Below, piece by piece: positions 26,018-34,113 of a stretch of DNA of 64,000 nt. The position numbers and the translations under genes are program-made. Source of the DNA: Limiplasma sp031549415 (GTDB taxonomy: Bacteria; Bacillota; Clostridia; Christensenellales; Aristaeellaceae); the NCBI GenBank assembly GCA_031549415.1, contig JAVBPU010000006.1, positions 43,495-107,494 of the forward strand, written 5' to 3'. The notes below the pieces were generated by a model, which ran no database searches, was not told where the DNA came from, and saw only the letters and a program-made list of their open reading frames with translations. How positions within the stretch are numbered: position 1 is the stretch's first letter; every line of letters begins with the position of its first letter.

Positions 26018-26881
26018 ATGCAATTGCTCATTAACCCAACGGCGGGCAATGGAGAGGCCCAAAAAGTAGGAGAGCTGGCCCATGCGTACTTGCAGACAAA
26101 GCAGGTGGAGCACGAGCTGGTCTTTACCCAGTACAGCGGCCATGCCACAGAGCTGGCCAAGGAAGCGGCGGAGCGGGGCATAGCCACGGTGATCGCCGTG
26201 GGCGGTGACGGAACCATTTGCGAAACAGCGGCCGGGCTCATGCATTCCGGTTGCGCTTTGGGGATTTTACCGGCAGGCACGGGCAATGATTTTGTGAAGG
26301 CAGTGGGCATCCCACGGCAGTGGAAGGACGGGCTGGATTTCATTTTGAGCCATCCGGCTAGAGCCATTGATACCGGCATCATGAACGACACGTTTTTTAT
26401 GAATGTGTGCGGCGTGGGCTTTGATGTGATGGTGCTGGACTATGCGCTGATTGCCAAAAAGTACTGCAAGGGCTTGCTGCCGTACTTGTACGGAGTGATC
26501 CGCGCCATCAAAAATTTTAAGCCCTTTCCCATGCATGTGGAAATTGGGGACGATGTGAAGCTGGACGGCTCCTATCTGATTTGCTCCATTGCCAATGGCC
26601 GGTTCTTTGGCGGCGGCATCCCCATTGCTCCCATTGCGGATGTGGCGGACGGCCTGTTCGATATTCTGGTGGTGGATGCGCAGCCCCGGTGGAAGATTCC
26701 CTTTTATCTGCCGGCCTTGCTGAGCGGCAAGCTGATGAACTATCCCTTTTCCCATCATTACCGGGCCAGCGCGGCGGCGGTTTCCGCCCCTGGCATGCGC
26801 CTGAACCGCGATGGAGAGATCATTCAAGTGGAAGAAGTTCGGTTCCGCTGCGAAAGAGACGCGTTAAAAATTCACTGGTAA
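26018..26881 (+). CDS. Diacylglycerol/lipid kinase family protein (YegS/DagK)
   Basis: A 287-residue soluble lipid kinase. It has the nucleotide motif AVGGDGTICETAAGL, the PAGTGNDF motif and the C-terminal half with NGRFFGGGIPIAPIADVADGLFDI and LNRDGE. It phosphorylates diacylglycerol or a related lipid at the membrane. ATG at 26018 is preferred over the adjacent GTG at 26015. It may cover the role of dgkA, which is absent from the era operon in this window. Confidence 0.9.
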   Translation: MQLLINPTAGNGEAQKVGELAHAYLQTKQVEHELVFTQYSGHATELAKEAAERGIATVIAVGGDGTICETAAGLMHSGCALGILPAGTGNDFVKAVGIPRQWKDGLDFILSHPARAIDTGIMNDTFFMNVCGVGFDVMVLDYALIAKKYCKGLLPYLYGVIRAIKNFKPFPMHVEIGDDVKLDGSYLICSIANGRFFGGGIPIAPIADVADGLFDILVVDAQPRWKIPFYLPALLSGKLMNYPFSHHYRASAAAVSAPGMRLNRDGEIIQVEEVRFRCERDALKIHW

Positions 26882-26942
26882 TCCTCTCTTTTTTATGCAA
26901 CAGGGAGGCAAATGTGGTATACTAAGGCCGAGGTGATGGGCA

Positions 26943-27971
26943 TTGCGGCGGACCATGCGGCCTTTTGGGTTCCTCTGCCTCATCGTGATGTTCACGGTGT
27001 TCCTTGGCGGGGAAGCCATGGCCACCCAGGAGGAGAGCGAAACGTCCCTGGCGGATGTCCGGTACCAGCCCGGGGTGTTCATTTTGGCCCCCTTGCCAGG
27101 CGCCAGCTACGACAGCGCCACATCCCTGACGGTGCAGGTGGGCGGGCAGCAGGTGGAAACCATCGAGCTGGAACTGACCAGCCAGGTGGGGACGCAGACG
27201 GTTCAGCTTTCCCAGGGAACAACGGAACATACCTTCACCTTTGAAACCCCGCAAACCCATCGGGCCGTGCTGATCGCCCGTGGGTATCCCCAGGGGGCGG
27301 CGGGGCCGCAGGATGCCGTGGAGGCCCGCGTGGAGATTGCCTCTCCCAAGGATGAGCTGATCGGCAAAATGATCGCCCTGGCCTTTGCCAACTCCAAGGA
27401 CAATAAGTACAAGTTTGCCCCGGCGGAGACCGATTACGACATTGGTGTATGCAAAAACTTTGTGATGCGGCTGTTTGACACCTATTCCAAGGGCTACCGG
27501 ATGCTGGAATATCCGGACTTGAAGCTGCATATGCCGGTGAACAACAGCAAAAAGGCTTGCGCCCCCTATGATTACGGCATTGAGTGGAAGCCGGAAACCG
27601 CCCAGGAGGGCAGCCCCTTTGAAATCGTGGCCCAGTTTAAGTACAACAATGACTTGAGCGAAAAAGAGAACGCGGAGCTGGCCCGGCAGTTGCTGGTGCA
27701 AATCAAGAAGGGTGATTTTTTTCAAATCGTAGGGTATTATGGCGGAGGCAATGGCCCGCACAGCATGTACATCATTGCCGATTACGACCCTGTGACCCAG
27801 ATGATCCGTTGGACGGACAGCAACATGCGGGGCACCCGGGTGAACGGTGTTCGCTGGGGGTATATGCAATACGATGCGGATGCGCCTGTGGATTGGTGGA
27901 TTGAGGTATTCAACATGAAAAAACGCGGGGCTACGGTATACCGCCTGCGGGATGATCTGTATAAGAACTAG
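26943..27971 (+). CDS. Secreted protein with possible Cys/His peptidase-like domain
   Basis: A 342-residue exported protein with a signal peptide (cleavage near residue 27), an Ig-like beta domain (about 40-135), and a C-terminal domain that has Cys170 in DIGVCKNFVMRLFD, then His273 in GGNGPHSMYIIADYD. That spacing recalls the NlpC/P60 and CHAP cysteine hydrolase folds, though no full signature is present. The start is TTG at 26943, with GAGGTG upstream; ATG at 26955 is possible. It is 12 bases upstream of the next small gene. Confidence 0.6.
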   Translation: MRRTMRPFGFLCLIVMFTVFLGGEAMATQEESETSLADVRYQPGVFILAPLPGASYDSATSLTVQVGGQQVETIELELTSQVGTQTVQLSQGTTEHTFTFETPQTHRAVLIARGYPQGAAGPQDAVEARVEIASPKDELIGKMIALAFANSKDNKYKFAPAETDYDIGVCKNFVMRLFDTYSKGYRMLEYPDLKLHMPVNNSKKACAPYDYGIEWKPETAQEGSPFEIVAQFKYNNDLSEKENAELARQLLVQIKKGDFFQIVGYYGGGNGPHSMYIIADYDPVTQMIRWTDSNMRGTRVNGVRWGYMQYDADAPVDWWIEVFNMKKRGATVYRLRDDLYKN

Positions 27972-27983
27972 GAGGGCATGGAG

Positions 27984-28436
27984 ATGACAAAATTTGTGCA
28001 CAAAGTGAAAATGGCCTGGCTCAAAGGTGTGGAGGCGGTGGGCACCACGGCGTCCAACTTGGCCAGCAACGCCAAGTTCAAAGTGGCGGAAATCAACCTG
28101 GAAACCCGCCGACGTGAGGTCATGAGCGAATTTACCCAAAAGGCCTATGAAATGTGGCAAAATGGGACCGCGCTGCCGGACCCGCTGGGAGGCATGCTGC
28201 AACAAGCCAGCGACCTGGACGAGGAGCTAAGCGTGCTGCGGGCGCAGAAATACGCCGCTGTGGAGCAGAACGCCGCAAAGCAGGCGCCGGTAGAAGGCGA
28301 AAGCAAGACCCAGGAGCCCGCCCCGGAGACGGAGGGATTCCAGGGCCAGTTAGAGGATGCCGCCAAGCCCGAGCAATTCGAGCAAGTGGGCCAAGGGAAC
28401 CCGCCGGAGGGCCAGGAGCCCAACACGGAGCTGTAA
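27984..28436 (+). CDS. Small helical protein with acidic tail, function unknown
   Basis: A 150-residue protein. Residues 1-85 are predicted helical (KVKMAWLKGVEAVGTTASNLASNAKFKVAEINLETRRREVMSEF) with a heptad-like pattern, and residues 95-150 are Glu/Pro/Gln-rich low complexity. There is no signal or membrane helix. ATG at 27984 gives seven-base spacing to AGGAGGG; ATG at 27978 is too close. It appears to be in an operon with the secreted protein and ends five bases from the convergent gene. Confidence 0.65.
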   Translation: MTKFVHKVKMAWLKGVEAVGTTASNLASNAKFKVAEINLETRRREVMSEFTQKAYEMWQNGTALPDPLGGMLQQASDLDEELSVLRAQKYAAVEQNAAKQAPVEGESKTQEPAPETEGFQGQLEDAAKPEQFEQVGQGNPPEGQEPNTEL

Positions 28437-28441
28437 GCGGC

Positions 28442-28930
28442 CTATAGAGGCTCCCGCGCCAGCCGTTCCTGGCGCAACAGCTCTTGTAAAAAGGGGAGAT
28501 CCTCTTCTCGCAGCCAAAATTCAAAGCACCGATACCGGCACTTTTGGTAGTGCTGCCCCTGCAATACAAAATCATAGCCTTTGACACAGAGCTCGCTGCA
28601 TCCGCCGGGTGCGGCGAGGCTTTTGCACGTTGGGGCCTTTGCCACCGCTTGGGCCAGAGAGGGCGGCATGTTGTTTAGCAAATCCATGTACTGGGGCAGA
28701 TGGTCTGGATACATCCGAAACATCAGGCCCTTTGGCTTTCGCAGCAGGTTCAGCAAAGAACGCCGGGTTTTGGGATGGGCATAGGTCAGCACAGTGCCGG
28801 AGGGCTTCTGCTCCATTTTTTCTTTCCATCCAGCGGTGGACAGCTCCTGCCGCAGGGCCAGCGCAAAGGGCCTAAAAGCGATGGGCACTTCTGCCAGAAA
28901 GCTTTCAAAGGTGGGCTTTTCAGTGTTCAT
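28442..28930 (-). CDS. Conserved-looking hypothetical with C-terminal cysteine cluster
   Basis: A 162-residue cytosolic protein. The first 100 residues are helical and basic (ALALRQELSTAGWKEKMEQK, then RRSLLNLLRKPKGLMFRMYPD). The next part has five cysteines in CKSLAAPGGCSELCVKGYDF and KCRYRC, a spacing suited to a metal or Fe-S site. It starts nine bases after the formate/nitrite channel gene ends, so the two are probably co-transcribed. No family is recognised. Confidence 0.65.
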   Translation of the reverse strand: MNTEKPTFESFLAEVPIAFRPFALALRQELSTAGWKEKMEQKPSGTVLTYAHPKTRRSLLNLLRKPKGLMFRMYPDHLPQYMDLLNNMPPSLAQAVAKAPTCKSLAAPGGCSELCVKGYDFVLQGQHYQKCRYRCFEFWLREEDLPFLQELLRQERLAREPL

Positions 28931-28939
28931 GGAAGAACC

Positions 28940-29806
28940 TCATCTCTCCTGGGGCCCGTTCCGGCCCCGTCCATAAACAAACCAATAGGCGCACCCTACC
29001 AGCACCCCGCCGCCCAGGATGTTGCCCAGGGTTACGGGAAGCAAATTGTTCACAAAAAAGCTGCCCCAGTGGAGGCTTTTCAGCCCCTCCGCCGTTACGC
29101 CCAGTTCTGCGGCGGCCTGGGCCAAAGCCGGAACGCCCTTGGCGAAAATGCCCGCCGGGATATAGTACATGTTGGCCACGGAATGCTCAAACCCAGAGGT
29201 GATAAACAGCCATATGGGAAAGAAAATGGCCAGGATTTTCCCCGCTGTGTCCCGGGCGCCGTTGGCCATCCAAAGGGCCAGGCACACCAGCCAATTGCAT
29301 AGGACCCCCAGCACAACAGCGGAAGAAAAAGGCAGGGATACCTTGTAAACCGCCATTTTGACCGTCATGCCCCCCAGCAGGTTGGCCCCGCTGGCAAAAA
29401 GGCCGGACTCCTTCATCATCCAGGCAAGGAACACAGACCCCAGCAGGTTTCCCGCATACACAAACAACCAGTTGCGCAGCATGGAAGCCAGCGAAATCCT
29501 TTTGCTGACCACAGAAGCCAGCATCAGCGTATTGCCGGTAAATAGCTCGCCCCCGGCCAGCACTACCAGCATCAGCCCCGTGCCGAAAATCGCCCCTGCC
29601 AGGCACCTGCCCAGGCCGTAGGTTTCCGGCTTGGCCAGCAGGCCATAGGCCGCCATGGTGGACCCTTCCGACGCGAAGGCAATAAACGCCCCCGCCAAAA
29701 ATCCCAGCAGTAACAGGCTGGCTGTCGGCAGCTTTGATTTTTTTATGCCGTTTTGCAGGGTGGCCTCCATGATTTCGACGGGCGGGAGGGATGAAGGCAT
29801 GCACAT
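28940..29806 (-). CDS. Formate/nitrite transporter (FNT) family channel
   Basis: A 288-residue membrane protein with six helices. The FNT features are FLAGAFIAFASEGSTMAAYG, GGELFTGNTLMLAS (the omega loop) and the second half GFEHSVANMYYIPAGIFAKG with the central histidine, followed by NILGGGVLVG. It conducts formate, nitrite or hydrosulfide; the substrate is not determined. ATG at 29806 is behind AGGAGG with a 10-base gap. Confidence 0.93.
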   Translation of the reverse strand: MCMPSSLPPVEIMEATLQNGIKKSKLPTASLLLLGFLAGAFIAFASEGSTMAAYGLLAKPETYGLGRCLAGAIFGTGLMLVVLAGGELFTGNTLMLASVVSKRISLASMLRNWLFVYAGNLLGSVFLAWMMKESGLFASGANLLGGMTVKMAVYKVSLPFSSAVVLGVLCNWLVCLALWMANGARDTAGKILAIFFPIWLFITSGFEHSVANMYYIPAGIFAKGVPALAQAAAELGVTAEGLKSLHWGSFFVNNLLPVTLGNILGGGVLVGCAYWFVYGRGRNGPQER

Positions 29807-29834
29807 GGATGATCGTTCCTCCTGTTCATATTCC

Positions 29835-29863
29835 ATCTTACTAAAAAAAGCCGCCTGGCGCAA
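29835..29863 (-). promoter_or_regulatory. Promoter of the FNT channel operon
   Basis: On the minus strand, TTGCGC and TAAGAT are 17 bases apart, about 30 bases before the start codon. Confidence 0.6.
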
Positions 29864-29906
29864 GGCATGGTTTTTCGACAAAATCTTTCAACTCCCGGCA
29901 TTTTCC

Positions 29907-29935
29907 TTGACATCCCTCCCCATGAAATTTATACT
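29907..29935 (+). promoter_or_regulatory. Promoter of the asparagine-synthetase-like gene
   Basis: A TTGACA and TATACT pair with 17-base spacing lies 28 bases before the start codon, divergent from the FNT promoter. Confidence 0.8.
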
Positions 29936-29962
29936 AAAACCATGAAAATCAGGAGGGACAAG

Positions 29963-31585
29963 ATGTTTGGTCAGTTTTTCTGGGCCAAGGAGCCCCTTTG
30001 CCAGGTCACGCTTTGCCCACCGAACGAAAAATTCCCGGCGGACAATCAATATGAAGAAAATGACGAATACATCGTCTGCACCGAGGGATACATCCTCAAT
30101 CTGACCGCGCTTTGCGAGGCTCATGCTGTCTCCGGCATCGTGGAGCTGCTCAGGGGTTTTTGCAAAACGGGTTTTTGGGAAGGCTTTTTACAACTGAAAG
30201 GCTCCTTTGTGGTGTGCGTTTTTGAAAAAGCCACCGGGAAAGCCTATCTGGGAAACGATTTGCTATCCAAACGGCCGCTTTACTATCATGTGCGGGAGGA
30301 CGGGCTCACCTTTTCCACTTCCTTTGCCTCCTTGGTGGACGCGCTGCAAGAAAGGGGCGTCCACTTGACGCCGGACCGGCTGGCTTTTTCTTCCATGCTG
30401 GGGACCGGCGTGCTGTTTGGGAATTTGACCTATGCAAATGAGATCCATTTTTTGCCTCCATTCACCGCGCTGGAAGTCCATCGCGGTTGCGTGGAAAAGA
30501 GCTTTCCTTTGCCAGTCCCGCGGCAGGACATGGGGGAGGAGGATATCCTCAGCGAACTGGACCGGTTGTTTGAAGCGGCAGTGGCGTTACAATTTACCAA
30601 AAACCAAGAAAACGGCTACGACAACGTGACCACGCTTAGCGCGGGCATGGATTCCCGGGCCGTTTTTCTATACGGCGCACGGAGATATTCCCAGCGTTGC
30701 TTCACCTATTCCCAGGAAGGTTCCATGGAGCAACAAACCGCGCTGGCCTTGGCGGAGGCGTACCGCTGTCCCATCCTGTACCGCAACATGAGCGGCGGAC
30801 AATTTCTAAAAAACCGGCAGCCCCGTATCGAAGCCAACGAGGCCATGACCTTCTACGATGGGACCACCGTGCTGCAGGACGCGCTGCGGGAGCAGAACTG
30901 CCAGGCCATGGGTTTGATTCATACCGGACTGGGCGGCGGCGAGATCATGGGCGACATTTGCGTAAAAAATAGCGGGGAGGCCCGGGCCCACCGTGCCCGG
31001 CGGATCGGCTGCGATGATACCGCCCAGGCGGCCCGTTTGGAGGCCCTCTTCGGGGAAGCGAAGGATTACAACCAGTTCTTAAACCTTGCGGACCTGCGGG
31101 TCTGCACAGCCTTTATGCGGGTGGCCGCCCCCTTTGCGGAAGCAGCCTCGCCTTTCTTGGAGGAGGATTTTTTCTGCTTTGCCCTCCAGCTGGACCCGGC
31201 CCTTCGCATGGGCCGCCATTTGTACAAACAATGGATGCTGCGCTACGCGCCCAACCCCTATCCTTATGCCTATTGCTTCGGCCCTCTCACGCAGCCGGCC
31301 TGGCTCTCCTTCTGCAAAAAGGCTTGGGCCAGGCTGGCCACTCGGCTGCTGGGCAAATCTAAATACGATATGAACCCCATGTCCTACTGGCTTGCCAAGG
31401 ACCCCGCCATTGCAAACCGCATGGCGGAGATGTACGCTGCCGACAAAGCTTGTTTCCCGGAGGCGGACCCGCGCCTGCTCTCCCGGATAGAGAAAGCGGC
31501 CTTCTCGCGCAGTTTGGAGGAAAGAAGCTTTGGCCTCACGGCCTCCTGGGCCTTGGCCCGATATTTTGGGCGAAAGGCCCTCTAA
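29963..31585 (+). CDS. Asparagine-synthetase-like protein lacking glutaminase cysteine
   Basis: A 540-residue protein. The N-terminal half resembles the Ntn glutaminase fold (GSFVVCVFEKATGKAYLGNDLLSKRPLYYH) but begins MFG, so the essential Cys2 is missing. The C-terminal half has the pyrophosphatase-type ATP loop as LSAGMDSR (S226-R232), then LGGGEIMGD and SPFLEEDFF segments of the synthetase domain. It could use free ammonia or an amine substrate to make an amide, as in beta-lactam or lasso-peptide cyclases; no such pathway genes are adjacent. ATG at 29963 follows AGGAGGG. Confidence 0.8.
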   Translation: MFGQFFWAKEPLCQVTLCPPNEKFPADNQYEENDEYIVCTEGYILNLTALCEAHAVSGIVELLRGFCKTGFWEGFLQLKGSFVVCVFEKATGKAYLGNDLLSKRPLYYHVREDGLTFSTSFASLVDALQERGVHLTPDRLAFSSMLGTGVLFGNLTYANEIHFLPPFTALEVHRGCVEKSFPLPVPRQDMGEEDILSELDRLFEAAVALQFTKNQENGYDNVTTLSAGMDSRAVFLYGARRYSQRCFTYSQEGSMEQQTALALAEAYRCPILYRNMSGGQFLKNRQPRIEANEAMTFYDGTTVLQDALREQNCQAMGLIHTGLGGGEIMGDICVKNSGEARAHRARRIGCDDTAQAARLEALFGEAKDYNQFLNLADLRVCTAFMRVAAPFAEAASPFLEEDFFCFALQLDPALRMGRHLYKQWMLRYAPNPYPYAYCFGPLTQPAWLSFCKKAWARLATRLLGKSKYDMNPMSYWLAKDPAIANRMAEMYAADKACFPEADPRLLSRIEKAAFSRSLEERSFGLTASWALARYFGRKAL

Positions 31586-33051
31586 CTCCACAGGTGCTGC
31601 CAGGGAGGGTTGTTCGGCAGGGCCCCAAACTCGCTACGCTGATAGGTGGCCAGCACCTGCCCGTTTTGGATGCGCACCAGCCGGTCCGCCAAGGAGAGCG
31701 TATCGGCCAAGTTGATCGCTAAGATCACCACGGCAATGTCCTTTTCCAAAAGCCTTTCGATCCATTGCCAAATATGGATGCGCTGCTGTACATCCGCCTG
31801 CATAAAGGGCTGCACACAGAAAACAGCCTTGGGCCGTTGGAGCAAAACCCTGGAATAAATCAGATCATACTTTTCCAGGGGCGTTAGCTCCTCCGTGTGC
31901 TTGAAAAACACGTCCTCCCCAAGCCATCTGGCGCATTCCCGCCGGATGCCCGCCTTGGCCTGTGCACTTACCCAGACCTTTGGCAGCTGATGGTCCATAG
32001 CAAAGCAAAGATTGTCCATATAGCTGAGCTCTGGGAAAATCATGGTCTTGGTGGCAAGCCGTTGGATGATGGCCACTTCCCTGCGGTTTTGATGGGACAG
32101 AATCTCCCCCCCAACCCAAACCGTTCCCTGCGCCGGTTTTTTTTCCAGATTGAGGATGGCCAGCAAGTCGTTAAAGATATGGTTTTCCAAGTCCTGCACC
32201 ACCACGCACTCTCCTGTGGCAATGGTAAGATCCAAACCGGAAATGACGCCGGTGTGCAGGCCTTGCATGGACAAGGCGGCTGCGGTGGTCTGGGACCGGG
32301 GGCGGTGGGCGCTTTGCACCAGCTGTTCAAAGGTTTCCACCCCAAAGCTGTGGATCATGGAGGGCTCTGTCTCTTTGGTGGAGAGCACTTTGGTGATCTG
32401 CCCATTGTACATGAAGGCCGCGCGGTCGCAAATGGAACGGATTTCCTCGTAATGGCGGCTGACATATAAGAAGGAGATGCCCTCCTGTACATAATGGCGA
32501 AGGATTTTTTGAAGCTTGTGCAATTCCATGTCGCTGACGATGGTTCCCGCATCGTTTAAGATGATCAGGCGGCAGCCCGCCACCACAGCCTTGACGATTT
32601 CCACCACAAAACGCTGAAAGGCAGACAAATCCTTCGCATAGGCATTGGCGGAAATCTCCACGTCAATGTCCTGCAAAAAGGGCTGCAAAGCGCGGCCTAG
32701 CATGCCCCGCTGAATGACGTGCTTTTTAAAGCCTTTGCGAAGCACAAAAACGTTGTCCGCCACGGTGAGGTCCTCCGCCAAGCCGCTACGGGTTTCAATG
32801 ACGCCGATACGGTTGTAGCTGCCGTCGGAATGCTGCCATTGGTTCACCCGCTTTTCCCGGTAATACACATACCCATAGTGAAGGGGCAGGTTTTGCCGCA
32901 GCAGCCGAAGCAGAGCGGGCAGGCCGGTGCCACTGATGGGAATGAGCCCCATGATCTCTCCGGCAAAGATTTCCAAGCTAAAGTGGTTCAGTTCCACTGC
33001 GCTCTGCTCCACCACCGTCACCTGGTCCAGTCGGAGGATTTCTTGCTTCAT
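31582..33051 (-). CDS. Degenerate double ABC ATPase (RbsA/MglA-like pseudo-ATPase)
   Basis: A 489-residue protein with the two-domain layout of CUT2 sugar ATPases but with catalytic motifs lost in both halves. In the N-half, GLIPISGTGLPALL takes the place of Walker A (Lys to Leu44, Ser/Thr to Pro45 and Ala46), LSAFQRF replaces the signature, and IILNDAGTI replaces the Walker B and D-loop LIMDEPTSS. The C-half has VVVQDLENHIFND and FCVQPFMQ at the same places. The frame is intact and coupled to the sensor kinase by a 4-base overlap. I infer a structural or signalling role that does not involve ATP hydrolysis. The true ATPase is at 39174-40691. Confidence 0.85.
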   Translation of the reverse strand: MKQEILRLDQVTVVEQSAVELNHFSLEIFAGEIMGLIPISGTGLPALLRLLRQNLPLHYGYVYYREKRVNQWQHSDGSYNRIGVIETRSGLAEDLTVADNVFVLRKGFKKHVIQRGMLGRALQPFLQDIDVEISANAYAKDLSAFQRFVVEIVKAVVAGCRLIILNDAGTIVSDMELHKLQKILRHYVQEGISFLYVSRHYEEIRSICDRAAFMYNGQITKVLSTKETEPSMIHSFGVETFEQLVQSAHRPRSQTTAAALSMQGLHTGVISGLDLTIATGECVVVQDLENHIFNDLLAILNLEKKPAQGTVWVGGEILSHQNRREVAIIQRLATKTMIFPELSYMDNLCFAMDHQLPKVWVSAQAKAGIRRECARWLGEDVFFKHTEELTPLEKYDLIYSRVLLQRPKAVFCVQPFMQADVQQRIHIWQWIERLLEKDIAVVILAINLADTLSLADRLVRIQNGQVLATYQRSEFGALPNNPPWQHLWS

Positions 33052-34097
33052 GGCAGCACCTCCGGGTTGTTCACGTCACGGTCGCTGGCAATGAGGGGCA
33101 GGCTGATTTCCACATCCGTGCCCATGCCGGGCATGGAATAGACATGCAAGCCGAATTCCTCGCCAAAAAGCAGATGGATGCGGTGGTTCACATTGGTTAA
33201 AGCCAACCCGCCCTTGGAGCCTTCCCGGCCATCCTGATAGGACAGGCCACTTTTGCTCAGCCGCTCATTGAGCATAGCCAGCGTCCCCTCGTCCATGCCG
33301 ATCCCATCGTCGGAAACGCGAATTAGCAGGCGCTTCTGCGTCCGTTCCAGGTGAATGATCAAATTGCCCGCGCCAATTTTGGATTCAGTGCCATGGATGA
33401 TGCTGTTTTCCAGGATGGGCTGCAGCGTCAGCTTTGGCACACGGCTGTGATAAATCGATTCCCGGTCGGCGGGATCGCATTCGATTTGCAGTTTCAGCCG
33501 CGCCCCAAAGCGGTACTGCTGAATGCGGAAATAGGTTTGACAATTTTGCAGCTCTTCTTCCAAGGACACCAGGTTTTCCACCTTGCTGATGGTGTACCGA
33601 AAGAACACCGCCAGGGCCTCGGTCATATCCGCCACGCTATGCAGTCCGGCGATGAGGGCTTCGCTGCGGATGCTCTCCAGCGTGTTATATAAAAAGTGTG
33701 GGTTGATCTGGTTCTGCAGCGATCGATATTGGGCCTGGCGCTTGCTGAGTTTCAGGAGTTGCGGGGTGCTAAGCTCATCGCTGACGCGAAGCAGCAGCTT
33801 TTCCGTGGCGGGGGACAGGCTGCGGCGAATGCCTTCCTTGGAGCCGGGCAGCGTGTAGCCTTCCGCAAACAGATCCGTCATTCTCTCCAACTGTTCAAAG
33901 GGCCTGGCGATCAGGGCATAGCCAAGGGCCAGACAACCGATGAGTAATAACAACGCGGTTCCAACCGGCCAAAAAGGGGCGCCTTGGGCATAGCTGACCC
34001 CCAAAATGGCGGTCAAAAACAAGACGATCCCTGCCAGAAAGGCCACCAGCAGCTTGACCCGGTTGCTGAGATAACGAAGCGTGCGGTTTTGCTTCAT
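33048..34097 (-). CDS. Sensor histidine kinase, YesM/LytS family, reduced sensor
   Basis: A 349-residue kinase. Two membrane helices (about 15-37 and 47-66) are separated by a loop of about 10 residues, so the large external domain of ordinary YesM kinases is missing. The His_kinase domain has NQINPHFLYNTLESIRSEA with the phospho-acceptor His, and the ATPase has ILENSIIHG, DDGIGM and GGLALTNVNHRI. It pairs with the YesN regulator 16 bases upstream. With no sensor domain, it probably takes its signal from a membrane partner. Confidence 0.92.
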   Translation of the reverse strand: MKQNRTLRYLSNRVKLLVAFLAGIVLFLTAILGVSYAQGAPFWPVGTALLLLIGCLALGYALIARPFEQLERMTDLFAEGYTLPGSKEGIRRSLSPATEKLLLRVSDELSTPQLLKLSKRQAQYRSLQNQINPHFLYNTLESIRSEALIAGLHSVADMTEALAVFFRYTISKVENLVSLEEELQNCQTYFRIQQYRFGARLKLQIECDPADRESIYHSRVPKLTLQPILENSIIHGTESKIGAGNLIIHLERTQKRLLIRVSDDGIGMDEGTLAMLNERLSKSGLSYQDGREGSKGGLALTNVNHRIHLLFGEEFGLHVYSMPGMGTDVEISLPLIASDRDVNNPEVLP

Positions 34098-34113
34098 CGC
34101 TGGTTGCCCTCCT

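Noticed and set aside
31582..33051. The degenerate ABC gene as a decaying pseudogene
   Set aside because: 489 codons are uninterrupted, the ribosome site is good and the gene overlaps its neighbour by four bases. Pseudogenes usually gain frameshifts before losing only catalytic residues.
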